5,477 nt of DNA from positions 1-5,477 of the forward strand of contig JAQVZR010000155.1 of assembly GCA_028708105.1 (NCBI GenBank). Reading direction: 5' to 3'. Below the pieces are notes generated by a model. The model was not told the DNA's origin. It saw only the letters and a program-made list of their open reading frames with translations, and ran no database searches. Origin of the DNA: Desulfoplanes sp. GTDB taxonomy: Bacteria; Desulfobacterota; Desulfovibrionia; Desulfovibrionales; Desulfomicrobiaceae. A program made the position numbers and the translations under genes. Position 1 is the stretch's first letter; every line of letters starts with the position of its first letter. Of the stretch, positions 1 through 4,541 are shown one piece after another.

Positions 1-519
1 GATATGTATCTCCTTGAAATTATTGATCCGGTAACTTCTCAGCCTGTGGCCCCCGGTGAGATGGGGGAAATGGTCATCACCACCTTGTGCAAAGAGGCCG
101 TTCCTTTGATCCGGTACCGCACCCATGACCTTTCCCGGCTTATTCCCCACGAATGTTCCTGCGGGCTGTGTCTGCCCATGCACGATAAAATTATGGGGCG
201 TTCCGATGACATGATCATTTTCAGAGGTGTGAATATCTATCCAGGCCAGATCGCCGATGTCCTGGAAAAATTTCCCGAGGTCAGCTCCGAATACCAGATC
301 CATCTCAGGCGTAAAGACGGGCTGGATGTGATGCTCATCAATGTGGAACGCAAACCTGATATCTCGGCAGAAATGGACGTCAATCTCTCCGAGGCTATTG
401 CCGTGGAGCTGCGTAAAAAACTTTTGGTTCGCGGTGCCGTGCATGTCGTCGACCCCATGGCTCTGCCCAGGACCTACGGGAAGAGCAAGCGAACTATTGA
501 TGAACGCAACGGGGATTAG
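1..519 (+). CDS. paaK: Phenylacetate-CoA ligase family protein, C-terminal part (5' end outside window)
   Basis: The last 172 residues of an adenylate-forming enzyme of the phenylacetate-CoA ligase family; the frame is open at base 1, so the N-terminal ~60% lies outside (family members are about 430 residues). Such enzymes activate an aryl acid with ATP to an acyl-adenylate and then form the CoA thioester in the cytoplasm. Counting from the first ATG (base 4), visible marks are RYRTHDL at 37-43, the GRSDDM hinge motif at 65-70 followed by RGVNIYP at 74-80 (start of the C-terminal AMP-binding_C_2 domain), and PRTYGKSKR at 155-163, in which Lys160 is the candidate catalytic lysine of the C-terminal domain. 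CSCGLC at 51-56 is a Cys-rich turn comparable to the PCxCG stretch common just before GRSDD. The substrate (phenylacetate, indoleacetate or other aryl acid) cannot be fixed from this part. It ends in TAG and converges on the next gene. Confidence 0.93.
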   Translation, partial: DMYLLEIIDPVTSQPVAPGEMGEMVITTLCKEAVPLIRYRTHDLSRLIPHECSCGLCLPMHDKIMGRSDDMIIFRGVNIYPGQIADVLEKFPEVSSEYQIHLRRKDGLDVMLINVERKPDISAEMDVNLSEAIAVELRKKLLVRGAVHVVDPMALPRTYGKSKRTIDERNGD

Positions 520-589
520 GCAGAAAAATCGGAGTCTGTCTCGTGTGAGGGCACCTGAAAGAAAAGCCGGTACGGAGGCAGTCGATGCA

Positions 590-606
590 GAGCCGTCTGG
601 CGGCTC
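590..606. other. Small GC-rich hairpin between convergent genes
   Basis: A perfect 6-bp inverted repeat, GAGCCG / CGGCTC, around a 5-nt loop (596-600), in the 3' untranslated stretch of the paaK-like gene. No T-run follows directly. It may assist termination with the stronger hairpin 24 bases further on, or be chance. The rest of 520-629 holds nothing else I recognise. Confidence 0.35.
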
Positions 607-629
607 GTGTGCATGCAGCAAAAAAATAC

Positions 630-668
630 ACCCGGAAAGGGATCTGGCGGAGGGTCCCCTTTTCGGGT
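630..668. terminator. Bidirectional rho-independent terminator
   Basis: Arms ACCCGGAAAGGG (630-641) and CCCCTTTTCGGGT (656-668) pair over about 12 bp with one or two wobble or mismatched positions. On the minus strand the stem is followed by GTA and seven T (620-626), a good U-tract for the SpoIIAA-like gene, whose stop codon touches the stem. On the plus strand it is followed by TATTTTT (669-675), usable by the paaK-like gene. The convergent arrangement makes a shared terminator likely. Confidence 0.8.
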
Positions 669-976
669 TATTTTTGTATCCAGGCCAGAGCGACGCCTTT
701 TTCTTCCGGCGTAAAATGTTTGATTTGGATGCTCGGGAAGATTTTGTTTGCCCAGGGGGTGATTTTTGCCATCCATGTCGTTTCAGATACCACGGCTTTT
801 TTAGTGAATCTGGTAAAATTGGGCAGGGCAAAGGTGACATCTTCGATCAGGGCTGCCGGTGAGATACCGGTAAAGGATTCGACTTCCACGTAGACGTGGA
901 TATCCTTGTGTTCTATTTTTTCGGATACGTGCAGGGCCAGGACATTGCCCTGTTTGAAGGGCAGTAATGCAATCAT
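668..976 (-). CDS. SpoIIAA-like (STAS-related) protein, short form
   Basis: 102 residues resembling the SpoIIAA-like family (PF11964, formerly DUF3478), small cytoplasmic proteins with a STAS/CRAL-TRIO-like fold and no firmly known reaction. Recognisable pieces are GNVLALHVS (10-18), VEVESFTGISPAALIED (30-46; compare the family's VE-x-EDFTGWSPxALWED), FTRFTKKAVVSETTWM (54-69) and the C-terminal HFTPEEKGVALAWI. The start is placed at ATG 976 because CCGGAG lies 6 nt upstream; the frame stays open to a TTG at 1003, which has no good ribosome binding site. Family members run to about 120 residues. Here the stretch between HVS and IEHKD, normally an alpha-helix of about 18-20 residues, appears to be missing, while the flanking sequence stays in frame. 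It is divergent to pldA and ends at the shared terminator. Confidence 0.82.
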   Translation of the reverse strand: MIALLPFKQGNVLALHVSEKIEHKDIHVYVEVESFTGISPAALIEDVTFALPNFTRFTKKAVVSETTWMAKITPWANKIFPSIQIKHFTPEEKGVALAWIQK

Positions 977-1059
977 GATTTTCTCCGGAGTTGGAAGGGT
1001 CAAGGGTATACAAAGAGTGCTCCTTGAGTTTTGGCCCTTGTCGACTCTCTTCGTTTAAC

Positions 1060-1076
1060 CCCACAGATCTTGTGGG
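1060..1076 (+). other. Hairpin in the pldA leader
   Basis: Perfect inverted repeat CCCACA / TGTGGG with loop GATCT, 38 nt upstream of the chosen pldA start. It lies in the divergent intergenic region (977-1114), which must hold promoters for pldA and the SpoIIAA-like gene. There I see only a GTATAC core (1006-1011) that could serve as a -10 on either strand, without a convincing -35. The function of the hairpin is unknown: leader structure or operator. Confidence 0.3.
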
Positions 1077-1114
1077 CATGGCAACAAAACAGGATGGATT
1101 ATGGGGATGTTCTC

Positions 1115-2158
1115 ATGTGCTTGAGATATATGTACGGTCTGAGTTTCACTGCGTTTGTCTGGATGCTGGTTGTATGCTGTGTCTTGCCTGCGCATGCAGA
1201 AGAGCCGCGTACCCTGGAGGAATGCTCCTGTATTTCTGACGACGGTGAACGCCTCCGTTGTTATGACCGGTTTGTCGGGGTCAAGATAACTATGAATGCC
1301 ACGGTGCGGGATGTAGCGTCTTCTTCAGAACCAGGCGTTTCTATACTTGCAGCACCGGAGGAAAAGCAATCCTATCTTTCCAGACGTTGGGAATTGGATG
1401 AGAGCAAACCCCGGGGAAGATTCGCGTTTATGCCCCATCGCGAAAATTATATCCTTCCGGTTGCCTATAATAAATCGCCGAACAAGGAGCCTGGTCATAT
1501 GGGAGACAACGTGGATGTCAAAGAAACGGAGGTCAAGTTCCAGCTGAGCTTCAAAGTCAAACTTTGGCAGGATGTCCTGGACCAGAATATGGACCTCTGG
1601 TTCGGGTATACGCAGAAGTCTTTCTGGCAATTGTACGACGTGGAGGATTCGGCCCCGTTTAGAGAGACCAATTATGAACCGGAAATGCTTCTTAATTATA
1701 GAACGGATATCCCGGTTTTGGGTTTGCGCCTGCGGACCCTTACCATGGGATTTAATCATCAGTCCAACGGACGATCGGAACCCCTGTCCCGAAGTTGGAA
1801 TCGGGTGGTGGCCAATGTCGGGTTGGAAAAGGATGATTTTGTCCTCCAGCTCAAGTCATGGTACCGGATTCCCGAGAGCGAGGATGAAGACGATAACCCT
1901 GATCTCGACAAGTATATGGGGCCGGGCGAACTCTGGGCCTGGTATCTTTGGGGGCCCCAGCGTTTTGGCGTAATGTGGCGCAATAACCTTCGTTTTGACG
2001 ACAACCGTGGCGCTCTGCAATTGGAATGGGCTTTTCCCCTTGGCCGCAAGGTGAGTGGGTATATCCAGTATTTTACTGGATATGGCGAGAGTCTGCTGGA
2101 CTATGACCATCCCGTGGACCGGATTGGTATCGGGTTTATCCTGGATGACTGGAATTGA
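1115..2158 (+). CDS. pldA: Outer-membrane phospholipase A1 (OMPLA)
   Basis: A 347-residue integral outer-membrane phospholipase, which hydrolyses acyl ester bonds of phospholipids that reach the outer leaflet; in the family it is active as a Ca2+-dependent dimer. The catalytic motif HQSNGRSE gives His215 and Ser217, with Asn229 in SRSWN, spaced exactly as His142/Ser144/Asn156 of E. coli PldA. Arg220 and Ser225 match the calcium ligands Arg147 and Ser152. Downstream, DDNPDLDKYMG and the C-terminal GYGESLLDYDH also match the family. The start at 1115 is chosen for the GGGGA about 6 nt upstream and because it gives a clean signal peptide (1-28, cut after PAHA). Other in-frame ATGs are at 1094 and 1130, and the frame reaches back to a TTG at 1031. 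Compared with the E. coli protein (~289 residues) it has a longer N-terminal part containing C-x-C-x4-DGERLRCYD (from residue 37), a motif seen at the N terminus of several periplasmic or outer-membrane proteins. Confidence 0.95.
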   Translation: MCLRYMYGLSFTAFVWMLVVCCVLPAHAEEPRTLEECSCISDDGERLRCYDRFVGVKITMNATVRDVASSSEPGVSILAAPEEKQSYLSRRWELDESKPRGRFAFMPHRENYILPVAYNKSPNKEPGHMGDNVDVKETEVKFQLSFKVKLWQDVLDQNMDLWFGYTQKSFWQLYDVEDSAPFRETNYEPEMLLNYRTDIPVLGLRLRTLTMGFNHQSNGRSEPLSRSWNRVVANVGLEKDDFVLQLKSWYRIPESEDEDDNPDLDKYMGPGELWAWYLWGPQRFGVMWRNNLRFDDNRGALQLEWAFPLGRKVSGYIQYFTGYGESLLDYDHPVDRIGIGFILDDWN

Positions 2159-2193
2159 GTTTTGGCCGGTTCTCGAGCATTGCAGGTGGAGTA

Positions 2194-2313
2194 ATGTCCG
2201 CATTGTCCATCGGTTTCTGGTCCTTTTGTTTGTGGCCAGGTCAGAAGGGTGCTGCCGAGCCGACGCTCAATGATCCCGGGATACAAATTTATGTTTGTTG
2301 GATCATTGGGTAA
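2194..2313 (+). CDS. Possible 39-residue small ORF (doubtful)
   Basis: ATG preceded by AGGTGGAGTA, so an AGG lies 7 nt and a GGAG 2 nt upstream of the start. The product would begin MSALSIGFWSFCLW and end QIYVCWIIG, with hydrophobic ends but no recognised family. It starts 36 nt after pldA, and its 3' half is laid over the dyad at 2268-2308, which argues that structure rather than coding is selected here. I would not call it a gene without expression or conservation data. Confidence 0.2.
   Translation: MSALSIGFWSFCLWPGQKGAAEPTLNDPGIQIYVCWIIG
2268..2308. other. Perfect 9-bp dyad downstream of pldA
   Basis: CAATGATCC (2268-2276) and GGATCATTG (2300-2308) are exact inverted repeats. Inside, ACAAA (2283-2287) and TTTGT (2294-2298) can extend the stem, and the 10-bp palindrome ATCCCGGGAT (2273-2282) overlaps the left arm. 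No T-run follows on either strand, so it is not a standard rho-independent terminator. It may be an mRNA 3'-end stabilising structure for pldA or a protein-binding site. No better terminator for pldA is visible in 2159-2428. Confidence 0.5.
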
Positions 2314-2414
2314 TGGTTGTGTCCATACAAACAAAACGGGTTGACACTCCGCAGAAAACATGATTGCGCAACAAAAAAACATTGATTTTGAATGTGGTAT
2401 TTAAGGTATATTTC

Positions 2415-2420
2415 AGGAGG
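2415..2420 (+). promoter_or_regulatory. Consensus ribosome binding site (AGGAGG)
   Basis: An exact AGGAGG 8 nt before the ATG at 2429, with a second GGAG inside the spacer. It is the strongest Shine-Dalgarno sequence in the window and the main argument that the 30-codon ORF behind it is translated. No convincing promoter precedes it: a perfect TTGACA (2341-2346) has no matching -10 at 16-18 bp spacing. Confidence 0.7.
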
Positions 2421-2428
2421 AGAGGAGC

Positions 2429-2521
2429 ATGCTGGTACCGTCTATTTTTGCAGTGACACTCGTGGTTACATACTCGGCGATTGTCTGGATGTTCAGCCCG
2501 CACGGGGACATCTTTTTTTAA
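2429..2521 (+). CDS. Putative single-span small membrane protein, 30 residues
   Basis: A 30-codon ORF from ATG 2429 to TAA 2519-2521. The peptide starts MLVPSIFAV, is continuously hydrophobic from about residue 2 to 22 (ending VWMF), and finishes with the short polar tail SPHGDIFF. One transmembrane helix is the natural reading. It has the best ribosome binding site in the window. Size and shape resemble the small accessory subunits found beside respiratory oxidases and Na+ symporters (CydX-, CcoQ- or MetS-like), but I see no family motif and no partner gene next to it: pldA lies 270 bp upstream and the repeat element starts 22 bp downstream. It therefore appears to be a stand-alone transcript or the tail of the pldA unit. 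Function unknown. Confidence 0.5.
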   Translation: MLVPSIFAVTLVVTYSAIVWMFSPHGDIFF

Positions 2522-2601
2522 CTGTAGTGTTGAGCTGTTGGATCTAAACCAAACCCAGTTTCAGACCCATAGTTTTCGAACAGGTTATCACTGTTCAATT
2601 C

Positions 2602-2635
2602 TTTTTCACCGCGAAGGGCACGAAGGAACGCGAAG
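2602..2635 (+). repeat. Left arm of inner 34-bp inverted repeat
   Basis: Starts TTTTTCACCGCGAAG and continues with a GAAGGAACGCGAAG tail; pairs with 2679-2712 across a 43-bp spacer. Confidence 0.8.
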
Positions 2636-2678
2636 GGTGAAAAATCTGGGATAGATTGAGCTTTATTTTGTTGCTTTT

Positions 2679-2712
2679 CTTCGTGTTCCTTAGCGTTCTT
2701 CGCGGTGAAAAA
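2679..2712 (-). repeat. Right arm of inner 34-bp inverted repeat
   Basis: Reverse complement of the left arm with 29 of 34 positions identical by eye; the fifteen bases at its outer end are exact. Confidence 0.8.
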
Positions 2713-2749
2713 ACTCAATCCCTCAAACGTGGTTTGGTTTAGTGTTTCA

Positions 2750-2791
2750 CCATAAAGGCCAGGTGCGGAGTATCCGCCCTGGCCTTTATGG
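2750..2791. terminator. Long near-perfect hairpin after the first PEP-CTERM-type gene
   Basis: CCATAAAGGCCAGG (2750-2763) pairs exactly with CCTGGCCTTTATGG (2778-2791). Inside, GCGGA (2765-2769) pairs with TCCGC (2773-2777) around a GTA loop, leaving one bulged T (2764): 19 bp in all. It lies 24 bp beyond the stop of the minus-strand gene at 2816, the usual place for its terminator. However, the only T-rich run is inside the stem and none follows it. Termination or 3'-end protection is likely; a standard intrinsic terminator is not certain. It sits 7 bp from the end of the repeat element. Confidence 0.55.
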
Positions 2792-2815
2792 GTTGGTGGT
2801 TTTGAGCATGAAGAA

Positions 2816-3313
2816 TCAGCGCTGGAATTTTTTTCGAAGACCGGCAATCCCGAAAATCCCTGCGCCTAGCAATGCCAGTGCCCCGGGAATGGGGGTTGCT
2901 GCAGCTTGAGGGGTATACGTCAGATTATCCAGAACAATGCCCATGGAATACAGTGGAATCTGGAACGAAAGTGCCGTAACCGGATCTGACATGGAAAAGG
3001 TGGAACCAAAAGGTGATGCATTGAGAGTTTGGCCGGCTACCAAGATATCTGCGAGAGAATAATAGTCAAAGGCTAGTGAGGTAACAGTGCTTGCAAAGGT
3101 TATGCTCGGATTAATCCATGCCGCTCCTGCCGCAACACCAAATCCCATAACCCAACCATCGAAGACGACATCATCGATGGTGACGGGATTTCCATCAAGA
3201 CCCGTTCCCAAGGGAACTACATTAAAATTTATTGTGTTTGCTGAGATCGGTGCAGCCTGCGCTGAACAGAGTAATAGAAAAAATGTGATGATGCTAAACA
3301 TGATGTTTTTCAT
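2816..3313 (-). CDS. Exported protein with PEP-CTERM/VPLPA-type sorting signal (copy 1)
   Basis: 165 residues: a signal peptide (MKNIMFSIITFFLLLCSAQA, 1-20), a Gly/Ser/Thr- and aromatic-rich beta-type body, and a C-terminal tripartite signal made of PIPGA (141-145), a hydrophobic helix (about 145-159) and the basic tail RKKFQR (160-165). Proteins of this kind are exported by Sec and then processed by an exosortase, which recognises the P-x-P motif; many end up at the surface or in extracellular polymer. The motif here is PIPGA rather than PEP, close to the VPLPA-CTERM variant. The body shows alternating hydrophobic strands (INFNVV, ITFASTVTSLAFDYY) and ends LDNLTY just before the sorting signal, as in the neighbouring copy. 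The start has GGAGGG 3 nt upstream. A sigma-54-like promoter lies about 85 bp upstream of the ATG. No exosortase is in the window. The specific role is unknown. Confidence 0.88.
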   Translation of the reverse strand: MKNIMFSIITFFLLLCSAQAAPISANTINFNVVPLGTGLDGNPVTIDDVVFDGWVMGFGVAAGAAWINPSITFASTVTSLAFDYYSLADILVAGQTLNASPFGSTFSMSDPVTALSFQIPLYSMGIVLDNLTYTPQAAATPIPGALALLGAGIFGIAGLRKKFQR

Positions 3314-3394
3314 ATGCCCTCCAAGTTATAGTGTCTTTGACCAGAGCCTTTCGTGGAACGTGTAACGATGTTGCAGATCCCTGAGATAGATGAA

Positions 3395-3412
3395 AAGCAA
3401 TATTTGTACCGC
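3395..3412 (-). promoter_or_regulatory. Candidate sigma-54 promoter for sorting-signal gene 1
   Basis: Read on the minus strand: CGGTAC, five bases, TTGCTTTT. The GG (3409-3410) and GC (3397-3398) dinucleotides are exactly 10 bp apart, as in the -24/-12 consensus TGGCAC-N5-TTGCW. The expected transcript start near 3385 would give a leader of about 72 nt. The element recurs at the same kind of position upstream of the second gene, which raises confidence well above that of a single match. Confidence 0.6.
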
Positions 3413-3564
3413 CACAAAGGCCGCTTATTTCTTGGCTGCTTAGGGCATATAGGGATGTATTCCAAATGAAAATTCTGGTTTTCCATGGCGAGTAGACCCG
3501 TGATATATGGACTCCTGTCCGGATTTTTCGAACAGCCAGGCCATGATGTTGAGCTCCGGAGAAT

Positions 3565-3600
3565 GAAAAAGCCGGGAAAGTATGCAGTTCCGGCTTCTTC
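3565..3600 (-). terminator. Rho-independent terminator of sorting-signal gene 2
   Basis: On the minus strand GAAGAAGCCGG (3600-3590) pairs with CCGGCTTTTTC (3575-3565) over 11 bp with one G-T wobble, around a 14-nt loop. The T-run is partly in the stem (CTTTTTC). It starts 32 bp after the stop of the gene at 3632. It indicates that the two sorting-signal genes are separate transcription units. Confidence 0.7.
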
Positions 3601-3631
3601 ATCGTTTGTAACCGATGTTATATCTGCTGTA

Positions 3632-4186
3632 TCAGGAAAAAAATCTCTTCTTTAATCCGGTAATCCCGAGCAGGGCAGAGGCAAAGAGGTACAATGCACC
3701 GGGAATGGGGACCGCAGAGTACTTCAGGTTGTCGAGGTTGAGGGTTGTAACAAATTGGGCTGCAGGGGAACTGAAGGCGATATCCTTAACCAGAGTTCCC
3801 GCTGGATAGGTTTGGGTTGCCCATAGCTGATTTGAGGTGATGTTGGTTGACAGTCCTCCATCAAAGCTAATGTTCACGCCGCTGTCCAGTGTACTGAAAT
3901 CAAAGCTGTTGAGATATACTGGGGTATCGAAAAGGATACTGGCCATGTTGAAGCCTCCAGTACCCAACACAAAATCAAACGCTAAATAGTTGGCGGGGGT
4001 GGCAGTGTCTTGGGCTAGAGACCAGCCCGTGAATGTGGCATCCCCAAGGGTAAAGGGGCCACCGACACTTCCTGTATACGTCGCTCCAAAGGAATCAAAA
4101 TCAATGGTCGTGGAAAATGCCGGTGATACAGACATGGCCCCACACAATGTGAGTGTGATAAACAAAATCAGAACCAGACGTTTCAT
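3632..4186 (-). CDS. Exported protein with PEP-CTERM/VPLPA-type sorting signal (copy 2)
   Basis: 184 residues: a signal peptide (1 to about 25, MKRLVLILFITLTLCG then SPAFS), a beta-rich body, and a C-terminal signal consisting of VPIPGA (159-164), a hydrophobic helix (165-177) and the basic tail KKRFFS (179-184). The body opens TTIDFDSFGATYTG and has the ILFDTPVYLNSFDFST strand pattern common in short PEP-CTERM proteins, ending LDNLKYSA before the sorting motif. It shares the general plan and the LDNL(T/K)Y-PIPGA end with the neighbouring copy, but the bodies differ widely, so they are distant paralogues at best. The start is supported by GGAGGG 4 nt upstream. A sigma-54-like promoter precedes it and a terminator follows. 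The protein is presumably surface-anchored or released after exosortase processing; its specific role is unknown. Confidence 0.88.
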   Translation of the reverse strand: MKRLVLILFITLTLCGAMSVSPAFSTTIDFDSFGATYTGSVGGPFTLGDATFTGWSLAQDTATPANYLAFDFVLGTGGFNMASILFDTPVYLNSFDFSTLDSGVNISFDGGLSTNITSNQLWATQTYPAGTLVKDIAFSSPAAQFVTTLNLDNLKYSAVPIPGALYLFASALLGITGLKKRFFS

Positions 4187-4277
4187 GGTCCCTCCGTTGG
4201 TTGAGATCGTGGTCGGCTCTGTAAAACAACATTGAGGGGGACCACCATCGGTTGAAGAACATGTTTCTGTAAGTAAA

Positions 4278-4295
4278 AAGCAAAATACAGACCGT
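4278..4295 (-). promoter_or_regulatory. Candidate sigma-54 promoter for sorting-signal gene 2
   Basis: Read on the minus strand: CGGTCT, five bases, TTGCTTTT. The GG (4292-4293) and GC (4280-4281) are exactly 10 bp apart. The expected start near 4268 gives a leader of about 82 nt. It shares CGGT-N7-TTGCTTTT with the element upstream of the other sorting-signal gene. Confidence 0.6.
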
Positions 4296-4359
4296 ATGGA
4301 AAAGATTAGTTATCTTGAGTCGTTATGCAAAAAGGTTGGGAGGGGAGACGTAGAATGTA

Positions 4360-4374
4360 TGCCTTTTCAAGGCA
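4360..4374. promoter_or_regulatory. Dyad upstream of the sigma-54-like promoter (possible activator site)
   Basis: TGCCTT-TTC-AAGGCA is a perfect 6-bp inverted repeat with a 3-bp centre, about 75 bp upstream of the -24 element. This is a plausible distance for a bacterial enhancer-binding protein. No matching dyad is obvious upstream of the other sorting-signal gene, so this is tentative. The rest of 4187-4475 shows only a direct repeat GATGCCGGAYGT at 4418-4429 and 4457-4468. Confidence 0.3.
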
Positions 4375-4475
4375 ATGGTATACGGAATATGAAGAATTTG
4401 TCCGGGAAATCTGAACAGATGCCGGACGTTTTTTCTGAGTGCAGATGATGGATAGCGATGCCGGATGTGGGGCAT

Positions 4476-4513
4476 AAAAAAAGCAGGCAATGCGTATGCA
4501 TTACCTGCTTTTT
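4476..4513 (-). terminator. Rho-independent terminator of the tRNA operon
   Basis: AAAGCAGGCAATGC (4480-4493) pairs with GCATTACCTGCTTT (4498-4511) around the 4-nt loop GTAT, with one wobble. On the minus strand the stem runs into seven T (4482-4476). A strong intrinsic terminator about 30 bp beyond tRNA-Asn. On the plus strand the right arm also ends in five T, but no plus-strand gene needs it. Confidence 0.9.
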
Positions 4514-4516
4514 AAA

Positions 4517-4533
4517 CCCGTTTTGAAAACGGG
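4517..4533 (-). other. Small dyad between tRNA-Asn and the terminator
   Basis: CCCGTTTT and AAAACGGG are exact inverted repeats around one base. In RNA the hairpin would have a shorter stem (CCCG/CGGG plus one or two A-T pairs). It lies in the 3' trailer of the tRNA precursor and might mark processing or be an auxiliary terminator. Confidence 0.35.
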
Positions 4534-4541
4534 ATAATTTT

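Larger units (their letters stand above)
2544..2742. repeat. Nested inverted-repeat element, MITE-like, about 199 bp
   Basis: The ends are exact 12-bp inverted repeats, CTAAACCAAACC (2544-2555) and GGTTTGGTTTAG (2731-2742), with weaker complementarity for about 10 bp further inward. Nested inside is a second, longer inverted repeat of 34 bp per arm (2602-2635 and 2679-2712) with about five mismatches. Its outermost 15 bp, beginning TTTTTCACCGCGAAG, are perfect. The GCGAAG/CACGAAGG core belongs to a repeat type familiar from many genomes, which in translation yields spurious phrases such as TAKNAKEHEE and FLRALRGE. No transposase is present and no clear target-site duplication flanks the ends. 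The whole could fold into one long cruciform or RNA hairpin. Whether it is mobile, regulatory or inert cannot be seen from one copy. Confidence 0.75.
3314..3631 (-). other. Intergenic region between the two sorting-signal genes
   Basis: 318 bp holding, in minus-strand order, the terminator of the upstream gene (3565-3600), a stretch with no clear feature (3413-3564), and the sigma-54-like promoter of the downstream gene (3395-3412). A 34-codon minus-strand ORF (3544 to 3440, beginning MAWLFEKSG) lies in the middle, but its GGAG is 9 nt from the ATG and nothing in it is recognisable. Confidence 0.5.

Noticed and set aside
341..862. A 173-codon plus-strand open frame overlapping the paaK end and running into the SpoIIAA-like gene
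   Set aside because: Out of frame with two recognisable genes and crossing a terminator; composition is not protein-like.
1115..1198. Lipoprotein signal on PldA (two adjacent Cys in the hydrophobic core)
   Set aside because: The residues before the Cys (LVVC) do not give a proper lipobox and PAHA is a clear signal peptidase I site.
1325..1759. Minus-strand open frame of 144 codons inside pldA
   Set aside because: Shadow of pldA, whose own frame carries a full catalytic motif.
2341..2346. TTGACA as -35 of a promoter for the 30-residue ORF
   Set aside because: No acceptable -10 at 15-19 bp; the perfect hexamer alone is not enough to call a promoter.
2590..2715. CRISPR array or tandem repeat
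   Set aside because: The repeated units are in inverted, not direct, orientation and there are only two of them with no regular spacers.
2518..2847. A 109-codon minus-strand open frame over the repeat element
   Set aside because: Its residues (TAKNAKEHEE, FLRALRGEKE) are the typical artefact translation of the GCGAAG-type repeat; no ribosome binding site or family resemblance.
3440..3544. 34-codon minus-strand ORF (MAWLFEKSG...) between the two sorting-signal genes
   Set aside because: The GGAG is rather far from the ATG, there is no family resemblance, and no promoter is visible between the preceding terminator and the ORF. Kept only as a note.
4325..4441. Short plus-strand ORFs near 4325, 4355 and 4359 (the ATG at 4355 has GGGGAG 7 nt upstream)
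   Set aside because: They encode only 19-29 residues with no hydrophobic segment or motif, on the opposite strand to the promoter region they occupy.
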